Source: Chara braunii (taxonomy: Eukaryota; Streptophyta; Charophyceae; Charales; Characeae). From it: DNA of 64,000 bases. The position numbers and the translations under genes are program-made. Below the pieces are notes generated by a model. The model made no database searches. It was not told the DNA's origin and was given only the letters and a program-made list of their open reading frames with translations. The stretch spans positions 1,338,221-1,402,220 of the forward strand of contig BFEA01000031.1 in assembly GCA_003427395.1 (NCBI GenBank), written 5' to 3'. Positions 8,730 to 21,150 of this stretch are shown here, piece by piece. How positions within the stretch are numbered: position 1 is the stretch's first letter; every line of letters starts with the position of its first letter.

Positions 8730-11100
8730 GCTACTTCCTACTAGGAATAGTCAGTGTCGATACTCGACGCACGCATGCACGATAGGCCGACCGATCTCTC
8801 ACTTCGCCGCCCTGCTCTCCAGCAAGCGAGAACGCTGGCCAACCCAGGCGACCGAGAACGGAGGCCTGTTCCATCAATAGATCTTACCGACTAAAAAGAG
8901 CAAACGCACTTCTCTGTGCCCTTGTAAAAGAAAAACGGGGGACCGCTTTCGCTTATAAAGATAATGGAGACCCTGCGTCTGCCGTTAATGTCAATGTGCA
9001 GTGGTCCCATAACTGGATACCGGCGGATCTCCAGCCCTCTTCAAATCGTATCGTCAGCCTACCTCTATCGGGTACCCATGTCCGATGGCAAGGAGGGGGC
9101 TNATGACCCTTNTGAGGGGTGATAAGCCTCCTACCAATGCGGCCGCGGGTCGCCCTCCCCTTCTTTTGGAGCCTAACCACACGACGTCAGTTCGGAGCTC
9201 ACCCGCTGATTATATGCAAGGCAGGCCTACTTTGGCCATGGGTCCCTGGCTCGTAAATCGAACCGTTGGCCTCCCGTGAAAGGACAGTTCAATAGGCCAA
9301 ATTCGAAAATAGAAAATCTAAGCAAAAATAACAGAAATAGTTATCAAAACAATAATAATAAAATAATAATAATAATAATCGCAGGGAAAATATAAGGAAA
9401 TAAAGGGTAGCGTTCCAGAATCTCTTTGCGCAGCAACCTCGCCCGAACCGTGACCCGCGTTCACACATGAGTCTGAAAACCCAATTTTCAGCCTTTGCCT
9501 TTTTCCCCTTTCTTTTTTCTCTTTTTCTTAGTTTTCTCCTTTTAGCCCTCACTGTATCTGCCTCTTAACCTAACCATCGAGGTCCACNCGATTCAGGCTC
9601 ACAGGTCTGGCTCAAGCAAATTACGAGAGGCCGGTATGACTCAAACCATAGAACCGCAGTTGTGGTCTGAAGACCCGAATCGGCGGCCTTCCCTATGAAG
9701 TGACACATCGATGGGCGGAAAACTGGAAATGGGGGAACTAATTAATAACAATAATAATAATAATAAAAACGAAAAGAAAAGGTGGCGCTTCAAATTTCCT
9801 TCGNGCCACAGCTTCGCCTGAATAGCGATGCAAGTCCACGCACAAGCCCAAACCCGATTTTCATCCTTACCTCTCTTTCTTTCTTTTCACACTTCCCCTA
9901 CAGCTGTTGTGGCCCTACCGAGCGGAACCTAGACGCAGAAACCTGGTATAGGTGATATTTGAAGGGTTGAGCCTGTCTAGACTGCAACACCACCGCTCGA
10001 GTTCAAAGCCCAGTCCTGTCGGCCTCCCCACGAAACGACAGGCCAGTCAAGGAAGGCAAAAAAAGGATGATGATAACAATAAATAGTTAAAAAAAAAATA
10101 ACAAAAGAAGTTAAACCCAAGGATAACTGGGGTTCGGAGGCCATCAGATTTCCCCCGAACTAAAGCTAGTAGTCCAACCACATTAATCAGACCTCTGATT
10201 TTCTATTTTTCTTTTCTTGTTGCTTTTTGTTTAGCTTTCTATCTTCTTGACTGCTGTCAGTATCATGCACCTGACCCATAACCTGCCTAGGGCGCGANCG
10301 ACGCGCGGCAGAAAAGACAACACCGATCTTCTCACCTCCACGTCCCAGGGCAAACCCGGCGGCTACCANGGTCACAGACCGGTTGTGCTCTGCTGTACAG
10401 CAGGGCGCCGAGCCTGCGTGGACCAATGGAAGTCCTGCGACGCACCCTTTTGCTGAGGCAAACGCCAAGCAGGTCCGGTCCACATCATGGTATAGCCCAG
10501 GTACCAAGTAGGGACTTGGCACACGGAGGAGGGCAAGGACACCGCGCCCTCCGACATAATACCAANCCCCCACCCAGCGTCCCCNCTNGGTCAAAGTTTT
10601 GCNACGNGATCCGGTATATAAAACAACCACAATCGTCAATGTTCTCATCCGCTTCNGATGTGGCTTGNGTTGTCGTCCGCGCCGCACTCTTGTACAATTC
10701 GCTCACCTTTCCTCTTTGCACCAACCATCTCTCTGCGCTAGGCTTCTCTCATAGCGTTTGTTTTCTTTTTCTGCTCTCGTCTTCCTTTTTACGGTCGCAC
10801 TCTCCTCCAGTGCTCGTTCTCATTTNGCAATCTAGCCTTCTNTCTTTGCGCCTNGGTGCTAGNTTTCTTATGCCAACCTTCTCTCTCTNCGTTAACCTTT
10901 CTTTCTCAGANTTTTCTTCCTCGCTCAACANNTATCTTCTNACTTAATACCTACCTCTCCTCTTAGCGCTCTTCTCCTCTCTTATGTAGTGTACCATAAT
11001 TCTTCATAGCCGGTGCATTTATAGTCTTGCCTTTATAAATCTCACTCATATAGTATTCTCAGTCATAGCCCTTGGAGATAGATCCTCTGTCTTTTATCCT
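8730..11100. other. No gene recognised; degenerate repeat units and AAT tracts
   Basis: Ambiguous bases are scattered throughout. The main structure is the three-unit repeat at 9,240-10,160, listed separately. Open frames here overlap one another on both strands and have no family features. Confidence 0.35.
9240..10160 (+). repeat. Three degenerate repeat units with AAT-rich centres
   Basis: Units start near 9,268 (GGCCTCCCGTGAAAGGACAG), 9,686 (GGCCTTCCCTATGAAGTGAC) and 10,020 (GGCCTCCCCACGAAACGACA). Each is followed by an A-rich tract with AAT or ATA triplets. The first two also share a GCTTCGCCTGAA/CCTCGCCCGAA block and a TTTTCA-CC-TTTC block. This could be a tandemly amplified SINE-like unit. 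Confidence 0.35.
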
Positions 11101-11104
11101 TTGC

Positions 11105-11991
11105 TTAACAGCTGTTTCGCTTTACATCATGCCTGAGGCACGCCATGAGCAGGGTTATACCAACTTTTCCTTGAACTCTTTGCTCTTCTATTCCCTTCTC
11201 GCTTGGAGCATCAAGCATCCTCTCATGGGTATAGGTTGCAGCAACTCTTACTTTAGCCGGCTCCCGACTCATTTTTCTTCTCTCTGCTCCACCTGTGATT
11301 TCGCCTGACGATCTCAGCGTCCTTTTCTTAGCATCAGTGGTGCCTACTGCAGGATCAGTTGACCCCTTTGCAAACTCACTCTTCTCACCATCCAAAGCCT
11401 TATTTCTTTTCCTCGCTTCTCGCAAGGTATGGCAGAGATACTGATTAAAATCCTTCTGTTCAAGGTTCTCTCGGATCTTATCCCATACTAGTCTCCCCTC
11501 TGTTCCACGAATCAACTCTCGTTGTTCTGCATTCGTGAAGTTCATCAGGAAGACAAAGCATTTGTCATGTTCTGACAGTGCCCAGACCTTACGCGATGCG
11601 CGCTCATACTCTGCTAGGAAGTGCCCCACTGACACATAACTATACCGATCTATTTTCTCAAGATCGTCTTTGGTCATTTGTTCCTCACCTAGCCGGTACT
11701 TATTCCACATGTCATCATAGAACTTCCTCCACGATGACCCTGCTCTTCTAACCAACCTATTTACTTCCTCCTTCAAACCTATATAGATATACTTTATCAC
11801 TTCTTTCAGCATTTGTTCCATGTTCCATTTGCAGTGGGACGCTATCGTTCAAACTTGTCGAGGAAGTTAGAGACATGATCGCCTTTGAAGAAGTTGATCT
11901 CAACCTTGGGCAGATTGTCTCGCTCCCAATCCCGTCGTTCCAACAGAGAAGCGAGTTCCTCGGCCTCAATCTTTCCTTGAGACCCCTCCAT
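11105..11991 (-). pseudogene. gag: Ty3/gypsy gag of element E2, decayed
   Basis: The gag starts at ATG 11,991-11,989. The N-terminus reads EELASLLERRDWERDNLPKV and FFKGDHVSNFLDKFE, matching the E5 gag start EIAKLLEKRTIKRSNLPRID...FKGDRVTHWLELLK. A TAG at 11,844-11,842 and a frame change of one base follow. The next frame holds the gag domain: SWRKFYDDMWNKYRLG, MTKDDLEKIDRYSYVSVGHF, then WALSEHDKCFVFLMNF and VWDKIRENLEQKDF. Gag forms the virus-like particle in these elements. No zinc knuckle or protease is visible downstream, so the rest has been lost or has decayed. Confidence 0.75.
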
Positions 11992-14160
11992 CTCGAGCTC
12001 CCTCGACCCCTTCACCTGTTGAACAACAACGAGCGGCGTTAGGGTCGAGATTCGAGAGGAGCTACGTGACTAAATCAAATATAAGACATATCCCACCAAG
12101 TTACTTCGGCACTTCATTGTAAAAATACGCACAAGAATCTATCCAAAACAAAGACAATACTGAAGAGAGTCCTTAAATGAATATCCATCAAAAATAAAAC
12201 ACAAACAGTTACTAATAAATCCCTCCAATTACAACTCAGACGTTATCCACTTATGACTGTCATTATCAAGGCAAGGCGTGATGCACATATGCCGCATAGG
12301 TGGATACTCCAAACACAAATACAAAATGCAGCACAACCCATGATAAATGGCATATACTGATAACAAAATTTTTTACATGACAATACAATTTATCCATAAG
12401 GGTTGTAACTGACGGGCACAATATGCTTTATAAACAACCATATGAACGCAACCCAACTGCCAGTTACATAACAAGATAACCCTCGATAATGTATTTCCGT
12501 ATTCTATAAGGCAGAAGTAGGACTGATAATGAGTAAATAACATGATACAATTGTTACCCCTTCAACTCTTTAAGCGAAGCGTATATTATAGAGGGGCGGT
12601 GTAATCCTGATAAGATAATATCTCGACTCTTGAGCCCCGCTCTAAATATGAAGCCTCACCGCATGTCTCTCCGACTCTAGCGCTTGTACCTCACTGCCCC
12701 TATCATGGTCAAGTGGACAACCCAATTCATACTTATCAAGGCAACGAGGAGCGAACTCGCACCTTTACAAATATGGTGGCCCTGCCTAGCCAGAGACGAG
12801 TTTAGGTCGCTACCCCAGATCCGCTCTCACTAAGCAGTGGCTATTTCACCTGGTCATCACACGTAACAAGTCCTTTCCTCTTTTCTCAACAGATAATGTA
12901 GTTACTGTCCCATTTCAGGAGAGACAACAACACCCCACTAATGGACCAGGAACATAGTTCCGGCGTGGGTCTCACTATCAGCTTCGAGACTAATAACCGC
13001 TTCCTTAAGCCTCATCGAGGGAGTAACAACTCAAGAATGCACTTCCACTGAGGACAAATTATACACGCCGACTAACTCCTTCTCGGAAGAACCACCTTTC
13101 CCAGAAGCAAGTCACCCCATTCACCCCTGGTCCCATGCCAGACGTGAGTTTCATGCAGAATGTATGTCCTCGTGGAAGGCAGTCCATATATACGCCATCA
13201 ATCTGACATCGGGCAAAACACAATGACAACATATATACAGAGATAACCAACCAAACAATCACAAATGTCATATATACATATATTACATATAATTAACACA
13301 TAGGCCTCTCTTCGGACTAGCCAAACCGCGATCCTAGTGACCACTACTTCTCGAGATTTATCGATAGTTAGCCAGACAGTCCGCAAGCGACTCAAATCAT
13401 CACCAACTCACACTATCGAGGAGTCTAAGCATCGTACAGGCCGTAGTACCTATCATATCACATCTCAATCTAGGTTCAAGAAAATAGTTTTACAATTAAA
13501 CTCCTCACTTCGCACTTTATCAGTCATCTCCTCACCCATGTTGTTCCCGTGTCAACAACATTCTTTAAAGCAGAGGTCATATAACTAGGGGAGACGCTCC
13601 ATCTTAACTTCATTATCTTCCACGACAGGCTTTGCACAACAATCACGTAATGAGCCGATTAGCCTTGAATTCCAATAAAAGGCATACTTAGCAATGTCAG
13701 TACCACCTTGCTCATTCCTAGCCGAATCGACCCTACAAGGCATTACCCAAACTCATCAATCATTAAAGTCAAAGAGTCTTTCAACTCCAGTTAATCGCAT
13801 ACTAGGCGGTGCTCACGGCGCATAGTCAAGGCGCTTATCGATCTCAAGCAACCCTTACTACATCACTCAAACCCCACTTGCAGAACTAACCCTCACTTCA
13901 TGCTCTATCCAATACATTATACGATCAACCACTTTCTCCTAACCCAGTCAATAGAGCAGAAGCGGTTATTCTCCGCGGATTATCAGCCTGCCTCGAGTCA
14001 AGGCTCGACTTTTAGAGACCTCTCAGTCTTTACGATACCTCCAACGATAGTCAAAATATTAGTCAATCGCTCATATAAGTCTATCAAAACTTCTCATTTG
14101 CCAATTTCTCACTTCCATACCCGGATGTCATTCCACCAGGGACAACGGTAGGCAGCCGTT
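11992..14160. other. No gene recognised; E2 leader region between PBS and gag
   Basis: This is AT-rich, mostly unique DNA. By position it should be the E2 leader, where E1, E4 and E5 carry small-ORF arrays, but no array family member can be read here. Either E2 lacks the array or it has decayed beyond recognition. Confidence 0.4.
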
Positions 14161-14179
14161 ATCCCCAGCAAAGGCGCCA
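14161..14179 (-). other. Primer-binding site of element E2 (tRNA-Asp type)
   Basis: On the minus strand this reads TGGCGCCTTTGCTGGGGAT, complementary to plant-type tRNA-Asp 3' sequence with two mismatches. Two bases separate it from an LTR-like edge that reads tgtcgagctc on the plus strand at 14,182. Confidence 0.6.
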
Positions 14180-15894
14180 CCTGTCGAGCTCATCAGTCCG
14201 GCACCGCACGTGGCAACGTGGGACCCTTTCGGCCGCGTCACGCAGAAGTTGGACCAACCTCGTCCCGAACACAGAAATGGAGCTTCCTTAGGCCGCCCCG
14301 GCCGAGTGCGCCAGCCATACCTCTCGCGAACCCCTACGACAGGATAGGGCCTACGCGAGGCACAACTTACCTCCACCTTACGGAAGCTGTCACCTCCCTT
14401 CGGTGGGCGTATCCCCGCCGAGCTACCAGTCCACAGTACGAAAGCTAATCAGTTGCAATCGCAGAGGTGGACCAGCCGATGGCGTTTCTCGTTCGCTGTA
14501 GCATAGGGGGTACGCGCGGTAGTACGCCTCTATCGGACCCGCACGCGAACCGGCATCTTGGGGGGCTGAGGTCCCAAGCGCGGTTCGTCGCCAGTCGACT
14601 AGGATGCATCCCACACACCACGTGCACACCACTTTACGAACACAAAAAATAAAGCACACATACGCACTCATACGAAACGACACAACACAAACAACGCGAC
14701 AACGCTCCTAGCCCCTCGGTAGCCATCCTATAACTTTCCGATGCGAAAATCGGATAAGCGTCGCGCGCGAGACTTGATATAAAACCACGCGGACGCAGGG
14801 CTAAGCCATATCGACTCGCAATGCAAACGTACGCAAGTAGTCGCAATGATGGCGTACTATGTAGTGCGCATAATCGTGCGATCCTCGTTAGTCTCGAGGG
14901 TCGCATTCGACACTCAAGTGTCGGCTGACACGCGCCTTGAGGGTTAATATCTTGACGCTGGACAACCGTCGTACACGGTTGAGCACCACACACCCTCTTC
15001 TACACCCTGTGCAGAGTGGGTGGTACACAGGTCTATACCTGTGGCGGCAGCCGTTCCTTACTGCCCTGGGGATGAGTCCCACTCCAGGCCTGAGCGAACG
15101 TTAAGGGGTTTGACTTTGACGGCTGCCACGGACTACAACGTCCAACTATAAAAATTAACAAGCAAGATCAATAAATAAATAAATAAGCATCCCAATACTC
15201 ATACATTAGGTCAAGACTCGAGGTAACAACCAAAAGGAGGGGGAAACTTAAACCCATCAGGTATGCAGATCGTGCGACGCATGGTTGTCATTCTGACTGC
15301 CTCCAAAATATGGCTCATGTCCCAAGCTCCAAAATACTAACCTGCATGAAACACAGACACACACAATAGTCACATTGTCATACACCAATGTAGTCAACTT
15401 TACTGTTCCCTGTAACTCACACCATGCCTCACGCACTCAAGCCCCAGTCATGGTCAAAATCTTCATAAATCCCACAAATTCTTTATAATGGTCATTAAAA
15501 TGAAGTCCAGTTAAAACCTTCAAAGGAACATATCAAGTCTCAGGGCTAAGGCAATCAAATTGAGGTACAGGTATGAGCAAGTTGTGTCGTGAGCCGACAA
15601 GTCGGCGATCAACCAACCGACTTGTTATCATTGATAGCAGAATATGATCCTCGCGAGATCAAGCTGAACTAGTCCAAATCCCGAATCAAGCGGTCTAGAG
15701 GAACTGTAACACAAGACAGGTCAATTCCCAAGCTAGACCTATAAGTCCATGGGGAGTAATCCTCATATCCCGATATCACTCAAATCATCCTAATTGACTA
15801 AGCCTGAATCTACCTTCAAGCAGTGCCCAAAGCAAAGGTAGACCTTGGCATAATCCCCCCTATACAGAGTGGATCACCAAAATCGCCACCTGTC

Positions 15895-16480
15895 AAAATA
15901 TAATCTATCTCCTTTAAACTAAGAAAATTTTGGCAGCGCTTCCCGTAGGAAAAATGTCTTTTCAAAATTTATATACGCTCAAATATGAAAACAGAAATAA
16001 TCTCTAACTCAAGAAAGTCAAATTTCATCTAACTTCCTGAATTAGTAAAATTTTGGGCAGCACTCCTTTTAGAAAATGAGACTTCCCAGATTTATACTAT
16101 CTCAGATTTGAACTTAGAATAACTCGAGTTTTTGTCAAGACAAAATTTAACAACTTCTTAGATTTGTAGAAATTTCGGCAGTACTTCCTCTAAAAAAGTG
16201 TTATTCCAAAACTTATACAAGGCTAAGCCCATAATTTGAAACTAACTTTGACTTCTCAAAGTCCAATTTTGTCTAACTCCCTGAATTAGCAAAATTTTGG
16301 GCAGCACTTCCTTAAGAAAATGAGACTTTCCAGATTTTTACTAAGTCAGATATAAAGAAAAGACAAGTTGAACTTTGACAAGTCAAAAATTGACTAACTC
16401 CTTGGATTTGTAGAAATTCCGGCGGCGCTTCCTATAGAGAAAGTAGCTTGCCAAAATTTATACAAAGCCAAGTATAAAAG
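15895..16480 (+). repeat. Five tandem units of about 122 bp in alternating subtypes
   Basis: The core AAATTTTGGGCAGCACTTCC recurs near 15,923, 16,047, 16,169, 16,291 and 16,414. Units 2 and 4 share CTGAATTAG(T/C)AAAATTTTGGG, while units 3 and 5 share GATTTGTAGAAATT(T/C)CGGC. This gives an A-B-A-B order with a higher period of about 244 bp. Confidence 0.65.
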
Positions 16481-16755
16481 ATGACCTCAGAAAATGCAAG
16501 AATTGATCTAAGTAAAAAAACTTAGCTCAGAAAATGCAGGAATTGAAACTATCTCCTATGACTCTAGCACGTGGCGAGCGGCTAAAGTAACTTGCTATCA
16601 AACTGAAGCTCAGACCAAGTAGTAGCCTCACTCAATTACATGCAGGTCAAACCACAAAGGTGAGTACTCTCTCCATCCCCAAGTCAACTTAGCAAATAAT
16701 AGTTCATAATCTTTCAATGCTTTAACCTTTTATACCCTGCTTACATAAGGCGTAA

Positions 16756-17260
16756 AGTCAGGCCATCCAATCTTATGGAACATGCGTGACTCAGCCATCA
16801 AGTATACACGAACAGGTTGCACTACTACTTTTCTCATCTTAGAAACAATGCGTAGTCGCCCTGAATTGTTTAATATCAAAGTTATATATACTTCTCTGAA
16901 CTTAATCTCCAAGGTGGGTGTAGGACTGAGCCATTCATCTTAGAAACAATGCTCAGCCGGCCCAAGTTACCTTCAATTATATTCTTAATTGTACTCTCTT
17001 CAAATTTATGGTAAGCTTTAGTCAGGCCATCCAATCTTATGGAACCCTTGCCTGACTAGCATGTTCTCAAGTAACATAGTAATAAGATATAGCCAAATCA
17101 TAACCTTTCGGGTTCTAGCATGTATGAGGCATTGGGCCAGACCATCCAATCTTATGGAACATGTCTGGTCCTCTGCCAGGTTCACTTCTCTCTGATCCAT
17201 CTGTGTGCGGCATGACTCCAAAGCCATCCAATCTTATGGAACATGCCTCGCCCCCAGCCA
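16756..17260 (+). repeat. Interspersed CCATCCAATCTTATGGAACA motif
   Basis: Near-perfect copies lie near 16,764, 17,030, 17,142 and 17,224. Weaker relatives (CTTAGAAACAATGC, CTTACAGAACAGTTCAG, CTTATAGAGCGCCCTGAG) lie near 16,840, 16,940, 17,305 and 17,392. Spacing is irregular (about 80-270 bp). In one minus-strand frame the motif reads FHKIGWPD, but the frames around it are not open for long. Confidence 0.5.
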
Positions 17261-17410
17261 AAGTTAATTTCTCATAACCAAAGCAGGAAGAGATTGAGCC
17301 ACCTGAACTTACAGAACAGTTCAGTCTACTCGTTCAGAAACAAAGAAACTCAAGAAAACCCAGAAAAAACAAGGCAACTCAGGGTACCTAAACTTATAGA
17401 GCGCCCTGAG

Positions 17411-17480
17411 CCCCCGAAATTCAAACACAGTCAAACCCTCGCCAGCCCCCGAAATTCAAACACAGTCAAACCCTCGCAAG
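17411..17480 (+). repeat. Direct tandem duplication, 35 bp unit
   Basis: Two adjacent copies begin CCCCCGAAATTCAAACACAG at 17,411 and 17,446. They differ at a single base near the end (GCCAG against GCAAG), so the duplication is recent. Confidence 0.8.
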
Positions 17481-19356
17481 CCAGAGCAGTCAGGTGCCAA
17501 GCCCTATAAGACCCTTTCAACCTCAAGCAAAACCACCTTCCTCCCAACCTTCCCCCAGATGCATTCCCCTTCGTTCGCAATCTGCCTTCATTCAAACAAC
17601 AAAAATTGAAACTGAGGATTTGCATGCATTCCTTTACTTTATTTTATTCATGTCCTGGAAGTCAAACAACAAGTCAAAGTAGGGTTGCATACCATGTACT
17701 CAGTCAAGACATAGTCAGGAGTACAAATATTGGGTTATAACTGGATTTATAGAGGGAAGATTAAACCTTTATTTCTCAGTTCCCTGCCTCCAGAACTCCT
17801 CCTGAGTTCCGGTAGAGCTCCCGCAATCGGTGGGCTGACTCCCCACAAAGTCTTGCTGCGGTCCTACGGGTTGCAATCCCCCCTGCCGCCTTCCTCTCAG
17901 AACAGGATTAGACTTAGAGTAAGAAAGGCAGAAGGAGGGGTTTCAGACTTTCGAGATACAGTAGAGGGACTGACTCAACTCTCAGGAGAGGGCCTTGATA
18001 CCTTCATTCGCCTGAGGGCCCCGCAATGATGGTCAGGACGTACGATGTCACTTGGCCAACAATAGCCAAACTGTCAACTGTTTACTTCCTGACAGTCCAC
18101 CCAATTGCGGCGAAAGACCCCCCCGGTCAATGGACTCAGCCACTACATTCGCAGAGTTGGACAGTTCACCGGTAAGCAAACAACCTCACAGTCGGATCCA
18201 CCCCGCCCCGCACAGCAGGGCGGGCAGCGTATCAGTCAACAGGTAAGACCCTCCTGCTTGCTATTCGCCCCTCACTTTCCCGCTCTAACTGAGTGGGCAG
18301 CACTCCAACTAGCAGGCAACCTTCAGACCCTTGCGGTTGGCCTCACGCTCATTCCAATGACAGGATTAGCAAACTCGAAACGAAACTTCTACCAGAACGC
18401 GGGGCTATGCAGTCAGCCGCTGCTCTTCCCGACTTCCCCTGCACGCAGTCCGCGTAGCTCGACGCTGCAGCTCGACTTCCAGTTCGCCCCGCAATGCTCG
18501 CTCTACAGGCACGCCCTTCGCACTCCCACATAAACTGCACAAAACCAGGTCGAATCCTTCCCTTAGGATCCGATCACGCTCTCTTACTAACCCGTACTTT
18601 GTATGCGCACAGCTTGGTTCAGTAGCCCGACTCTTGGTTCATCCCTCAGTGGTCGTCCTGCCTCTGCAAGCCTGTTTCGACGACGGGGTAAGGTCGTAGT
18701 ACCACCACGATATCTGTCTCTGGCTGCTACATACACTTACTCAAATGGTTGCGACCAACCCGCTGCCGTACACACTTCCTTGGACTGGGCTGGGTAATCA
18801 GTCTTCCGTTAGCAGGCGGGGAAATGCATTCCCTCTGCAAAGTCCCCCTTCTCCTCGTGAGGCCCGCATCTTCCTTCAACTCTCTCTCTCTCTCTCTCTG
18901 TTGCAGCGCCTTATATATGAGCATACCTGGCCGTTTCTTGGCCAGGTTCAGTCAAAGCGAGGGGAGCAAGCCGCTAGATGCGGCAATACTTCGCTAGTCC
19001 ATACCCGCAGTTCTTATCGCCCGCTCCTTCGATCGACAAGCTGGGCAGCACAATGGCCAACATGTAAGTCTCAAACCCTGCGGCTGGCAGGGTGAGCAAA
19101 TTCGAATGAATCTTCCGCAGGTGTATGGATTGATACACTTCTCTCCGAACTTTTCTCCCTGGGCGCAAACTCGGCCACACATGCCGAACAACCCGACGTC
19201 TGAATCGAAAACCCGACATCGCCATTCAACTCGGAATGGCCCAAAACTCTGTTTTAACATCCTCACTCGCCCGATTTCGTTAAGAAACGGGCGCGATACG
19301 TAACCTTTCTCCTTCGTCCACTTCAATCCCGCCATCTCTTCACGCAGCCCCTTTCT

Positions 19357-19364
19357 CTTTTATA
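19357..19364 (-). promoter_or_regulatory. TATA box, minus strand
   Basis: The minus strand reads GGGGTATAAAAGAGAAAG. It resembles the TATA boxes in both E4 LTRs in sequence and strand. If E2 has a 5.3 kb LTR, this would be its promoter near the upstream end. Confidence 0.4.
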
Positions 19365-20106
19365 CCCCTAAACACTACTTCAACCACCCAACTAACCCTG
19401 CCAACCGACTCGTACCGCATCCAAACCCCAACTTTGCATCTTTGTTCGTCGAAAACGGTCAAGAAACGACCGATCAAACAAGGTTTCACACCCATCTTCT
19501 TCCCTCTCCGCCATCTCGCGCTATCGCACTTTTTTCAGTCGGGCCTACTTCGGGCGACCGGAAAGCCAACAGGCTGTCACGCAGGATTTTTGTAAGTGAT
19601 TGCAATAAATAAAATAAATTAAATAATGCAAATCCCTTCCTGTTGTGTCCGTCCGGCTTCGAGCGAGACCCTTCAATTGCGGTCTTCGTCGGTCCCTGGT
19701 CTTAAGAATCTTTTATTTTGATTCGGAACAGCAGAGAATTATGTAAATAATAATCATAAAATTATGGGGTGCTATTCATGCATCAATTATGTCAATCTGA
19801 TCTTGAGAACTGTGACAAAACATCCACGAAGGCAATCATCGAGCAAGAATAATGCAGAAAATAAGACTGACTGACTCGAGCAAAGACAAGGGCAATTGAA
19901 TGAGCGAAGAATGGAAACTCATAATAATCTCAGAATGTAAACGAGCATGGTCAGCACCCCTCAAGAGTCCTCACTCATCCCTCTGGTCAGTCTCTCTCAA
20001 TTTCTTTTCACTGATCTTCCCTGGTGCTGAGACCCACGCTCGCGTACAGTCCGAGACTGAGGCTTCATGACAAAATGCCACCTGTAGCCAGCAACTCTGA
20101 GCACGA

Positions 20107-20658
20107 CTATCCGAGGCACATGACACGGTAGTTAACCATGGAGCAAAACTCCTCCCATAAGGTAGGCAGTCCGTCCATCGAAAAAACTCCTCGTCTGAGG
20201 TAAGGATACTCGGTGGGCTCAGTCAATGCCTCGACGTCGATCACCGCCGAAGAGATGTATCTCTTTGCCAAGCTAACCACATCCAGCCAACTCGTGCCAT
20301 AAGTGAGAAGAGAAGGGACCGGAGGCCTAGGATAGTCAGTATAAAGCGCCGGCCCGAAGCTGCGGATCAACGTAGTACTACTCTCATCGAGCTCCCTCTC
20401 TCTCTGCTCAAGATAGTTGGTGGTTGAGATCTAGACCGGATCGAAAAGTTCATGAGCCTCCTTGCCCTTCTTCAGATAAGGCCTCAGATCGTGAATAGTG
20501 TCATCAGCAAAACTGGTCTGGACAACGAAGATTGACAGATCTCCCTGTCTGAAACCAACGACACTAACATATCGATAATGAAATGCCTCTTTGCATGAGA
20601 TCCGATTGAGGTTGGCCAACACTGACTCACTGACCGGCGTAGGCTGAACTGTGCTCAT
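20107..20658 (-). pseudogene. Array family A copy in the E3 LTR, one in-frame TAG
   Basis: The ATG is at 20,658-20,656 (MSTVQPTPVSES). The translation follows the copy at 3,414-3,893 closely over its whole length: KEAFHYRYVSVVGFRQGDLS, RPYLKKGKE, YLEQREREL, GTSWLDVVSLAKRY. A TAG at 20,433-20,431 replaces the Trp of VWIS in the other copy (TGG to TAG, a C-to-T change on the opposite strand in a CAG context). The frame then runs to 20,107, ending MDGLPTLWEEFCSMVNYRVM, which gives about 183 codons and shows the likely full length of the family. Function is unknown. Confidence 0.6.
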
Positions 20659-20699
20659 AAGTACTCTTGCTAGTACAAACTTGACTAGATAGCCCCGGA

Positions 20700-20820
20700 G
20701 AACTGGTTACCAAAACTGATGGCAGAAAGCTGATTGTTGAGAACTGATTGTTGATTGAATGATTGTTGATGACGGATTACTGAAAAACTGTTTGCTGAAA
20801 ATCGAATGTTATAACTGTTG
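20700..20820 (+). repeat. Degenerate TGATTGTTGA-type repeat tract
   Basis: GATTGTTGA and GAACTGATTGTTGA phrases recur here, equivalent in position and type to the tract at 3,930-4,345. Confidence 0.45.
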
Positions 20821-20908
20821 TTTTGAAGTCTACCCCAACTCTCTACAGGCTGCATGCGCTAAACACACACTCGTCTCTTTTTATCATGAAGTAGATGATT
20901 AACTTATC

Positions 20909-21150
20909 TCACTGAGAATCCCGGACAACCTTTCTTGCTTCCTCTACAGTGCCCACTAAGGAAATAGTAGCGCACAACTTGCCCTTTCTGTCATGTAAAT
21001 TATAGGTGTACTCAATCCAGGTGTGGTCCTTTACCAGCGTCAAAGCATGCTCCATCATTATGACTGTCTGCTGATTGTACTCTTCCACTGCACTATCCCT
21101 CCAATCCTCTGCCACGCTCTGACGCAGTGAACATGCCACCCTTATAACGC
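20909..21150 (-). pseudogene. Family G ORF, 3' part, interrupted by E4
   Basis: This is the C-terminal part of a family G protein: VACSLRQSVAEDW, EHALTLVKDHTWIEYTYNLH, then TISLVGTVEEARKVV. The frame is open to the E4 junction at 21,150. The missing start lies across the element at 43,345-43,329, which encodes an ATG-led Met-Lys-Gly-Gly-Asp in a compatible frame. It is split by insertion of E4. The intact homologue is at 4,721-4,975. Confidence 0.65.

Larger units (their letters stand above)
14182..19521 (-). mobile_element. Putative long 5' LTR of element E2 (outer end unknown)
   Basis: The inner edge follows the E2 PBS. The outer end was not found; it can be no further than 19,521, where an E1-type LTR begins. 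The stretch contains three tandem-repeat systems (15,895-17,480) and a good minus-strand TATA box at 19,364-19,357. The rest is GC-rich at 14.2-15.1 kb and 17.7-19.3 kb, and AT-rich between. A CT run followed by TGTTGCAG at 18,880-18,907 looks like a plus-strand 3' splice site, but no exon can be supported. No second copy exists in the window to confirm the LTR. Confidence 0.35.
19522..21150 (-). mobile_element. Inner part of element E3 LTR (E1 type), split by E4
   Basis: Sequence from 19,522 to about 20,660 parallels 2,750 to about 3,893. No PBS lies to the left, so this is a 3' LTR end or a solo LTR. The E3 sequence stops at 21,150, where E4 begins, and resumes at 43,329. The resumed part carries the missing start of the interrupted family G ORF, another degenerate repeat and a further family G ORF. 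The edge reads TA in place of TG, a single change. Confidence 0.6.

Noticed and set aside
15895-17480. CRISPR-like array
   Set aside because: Units are too long and irregular, spacers are absent, and the setting is eukaryotic; these are tandem repeats.
18880-18907. Host exon after the CT run and TGTTGCAG
   Set aside because: The acceptor looks good, but no frame downstream has coding character or a matching donor that I could support.
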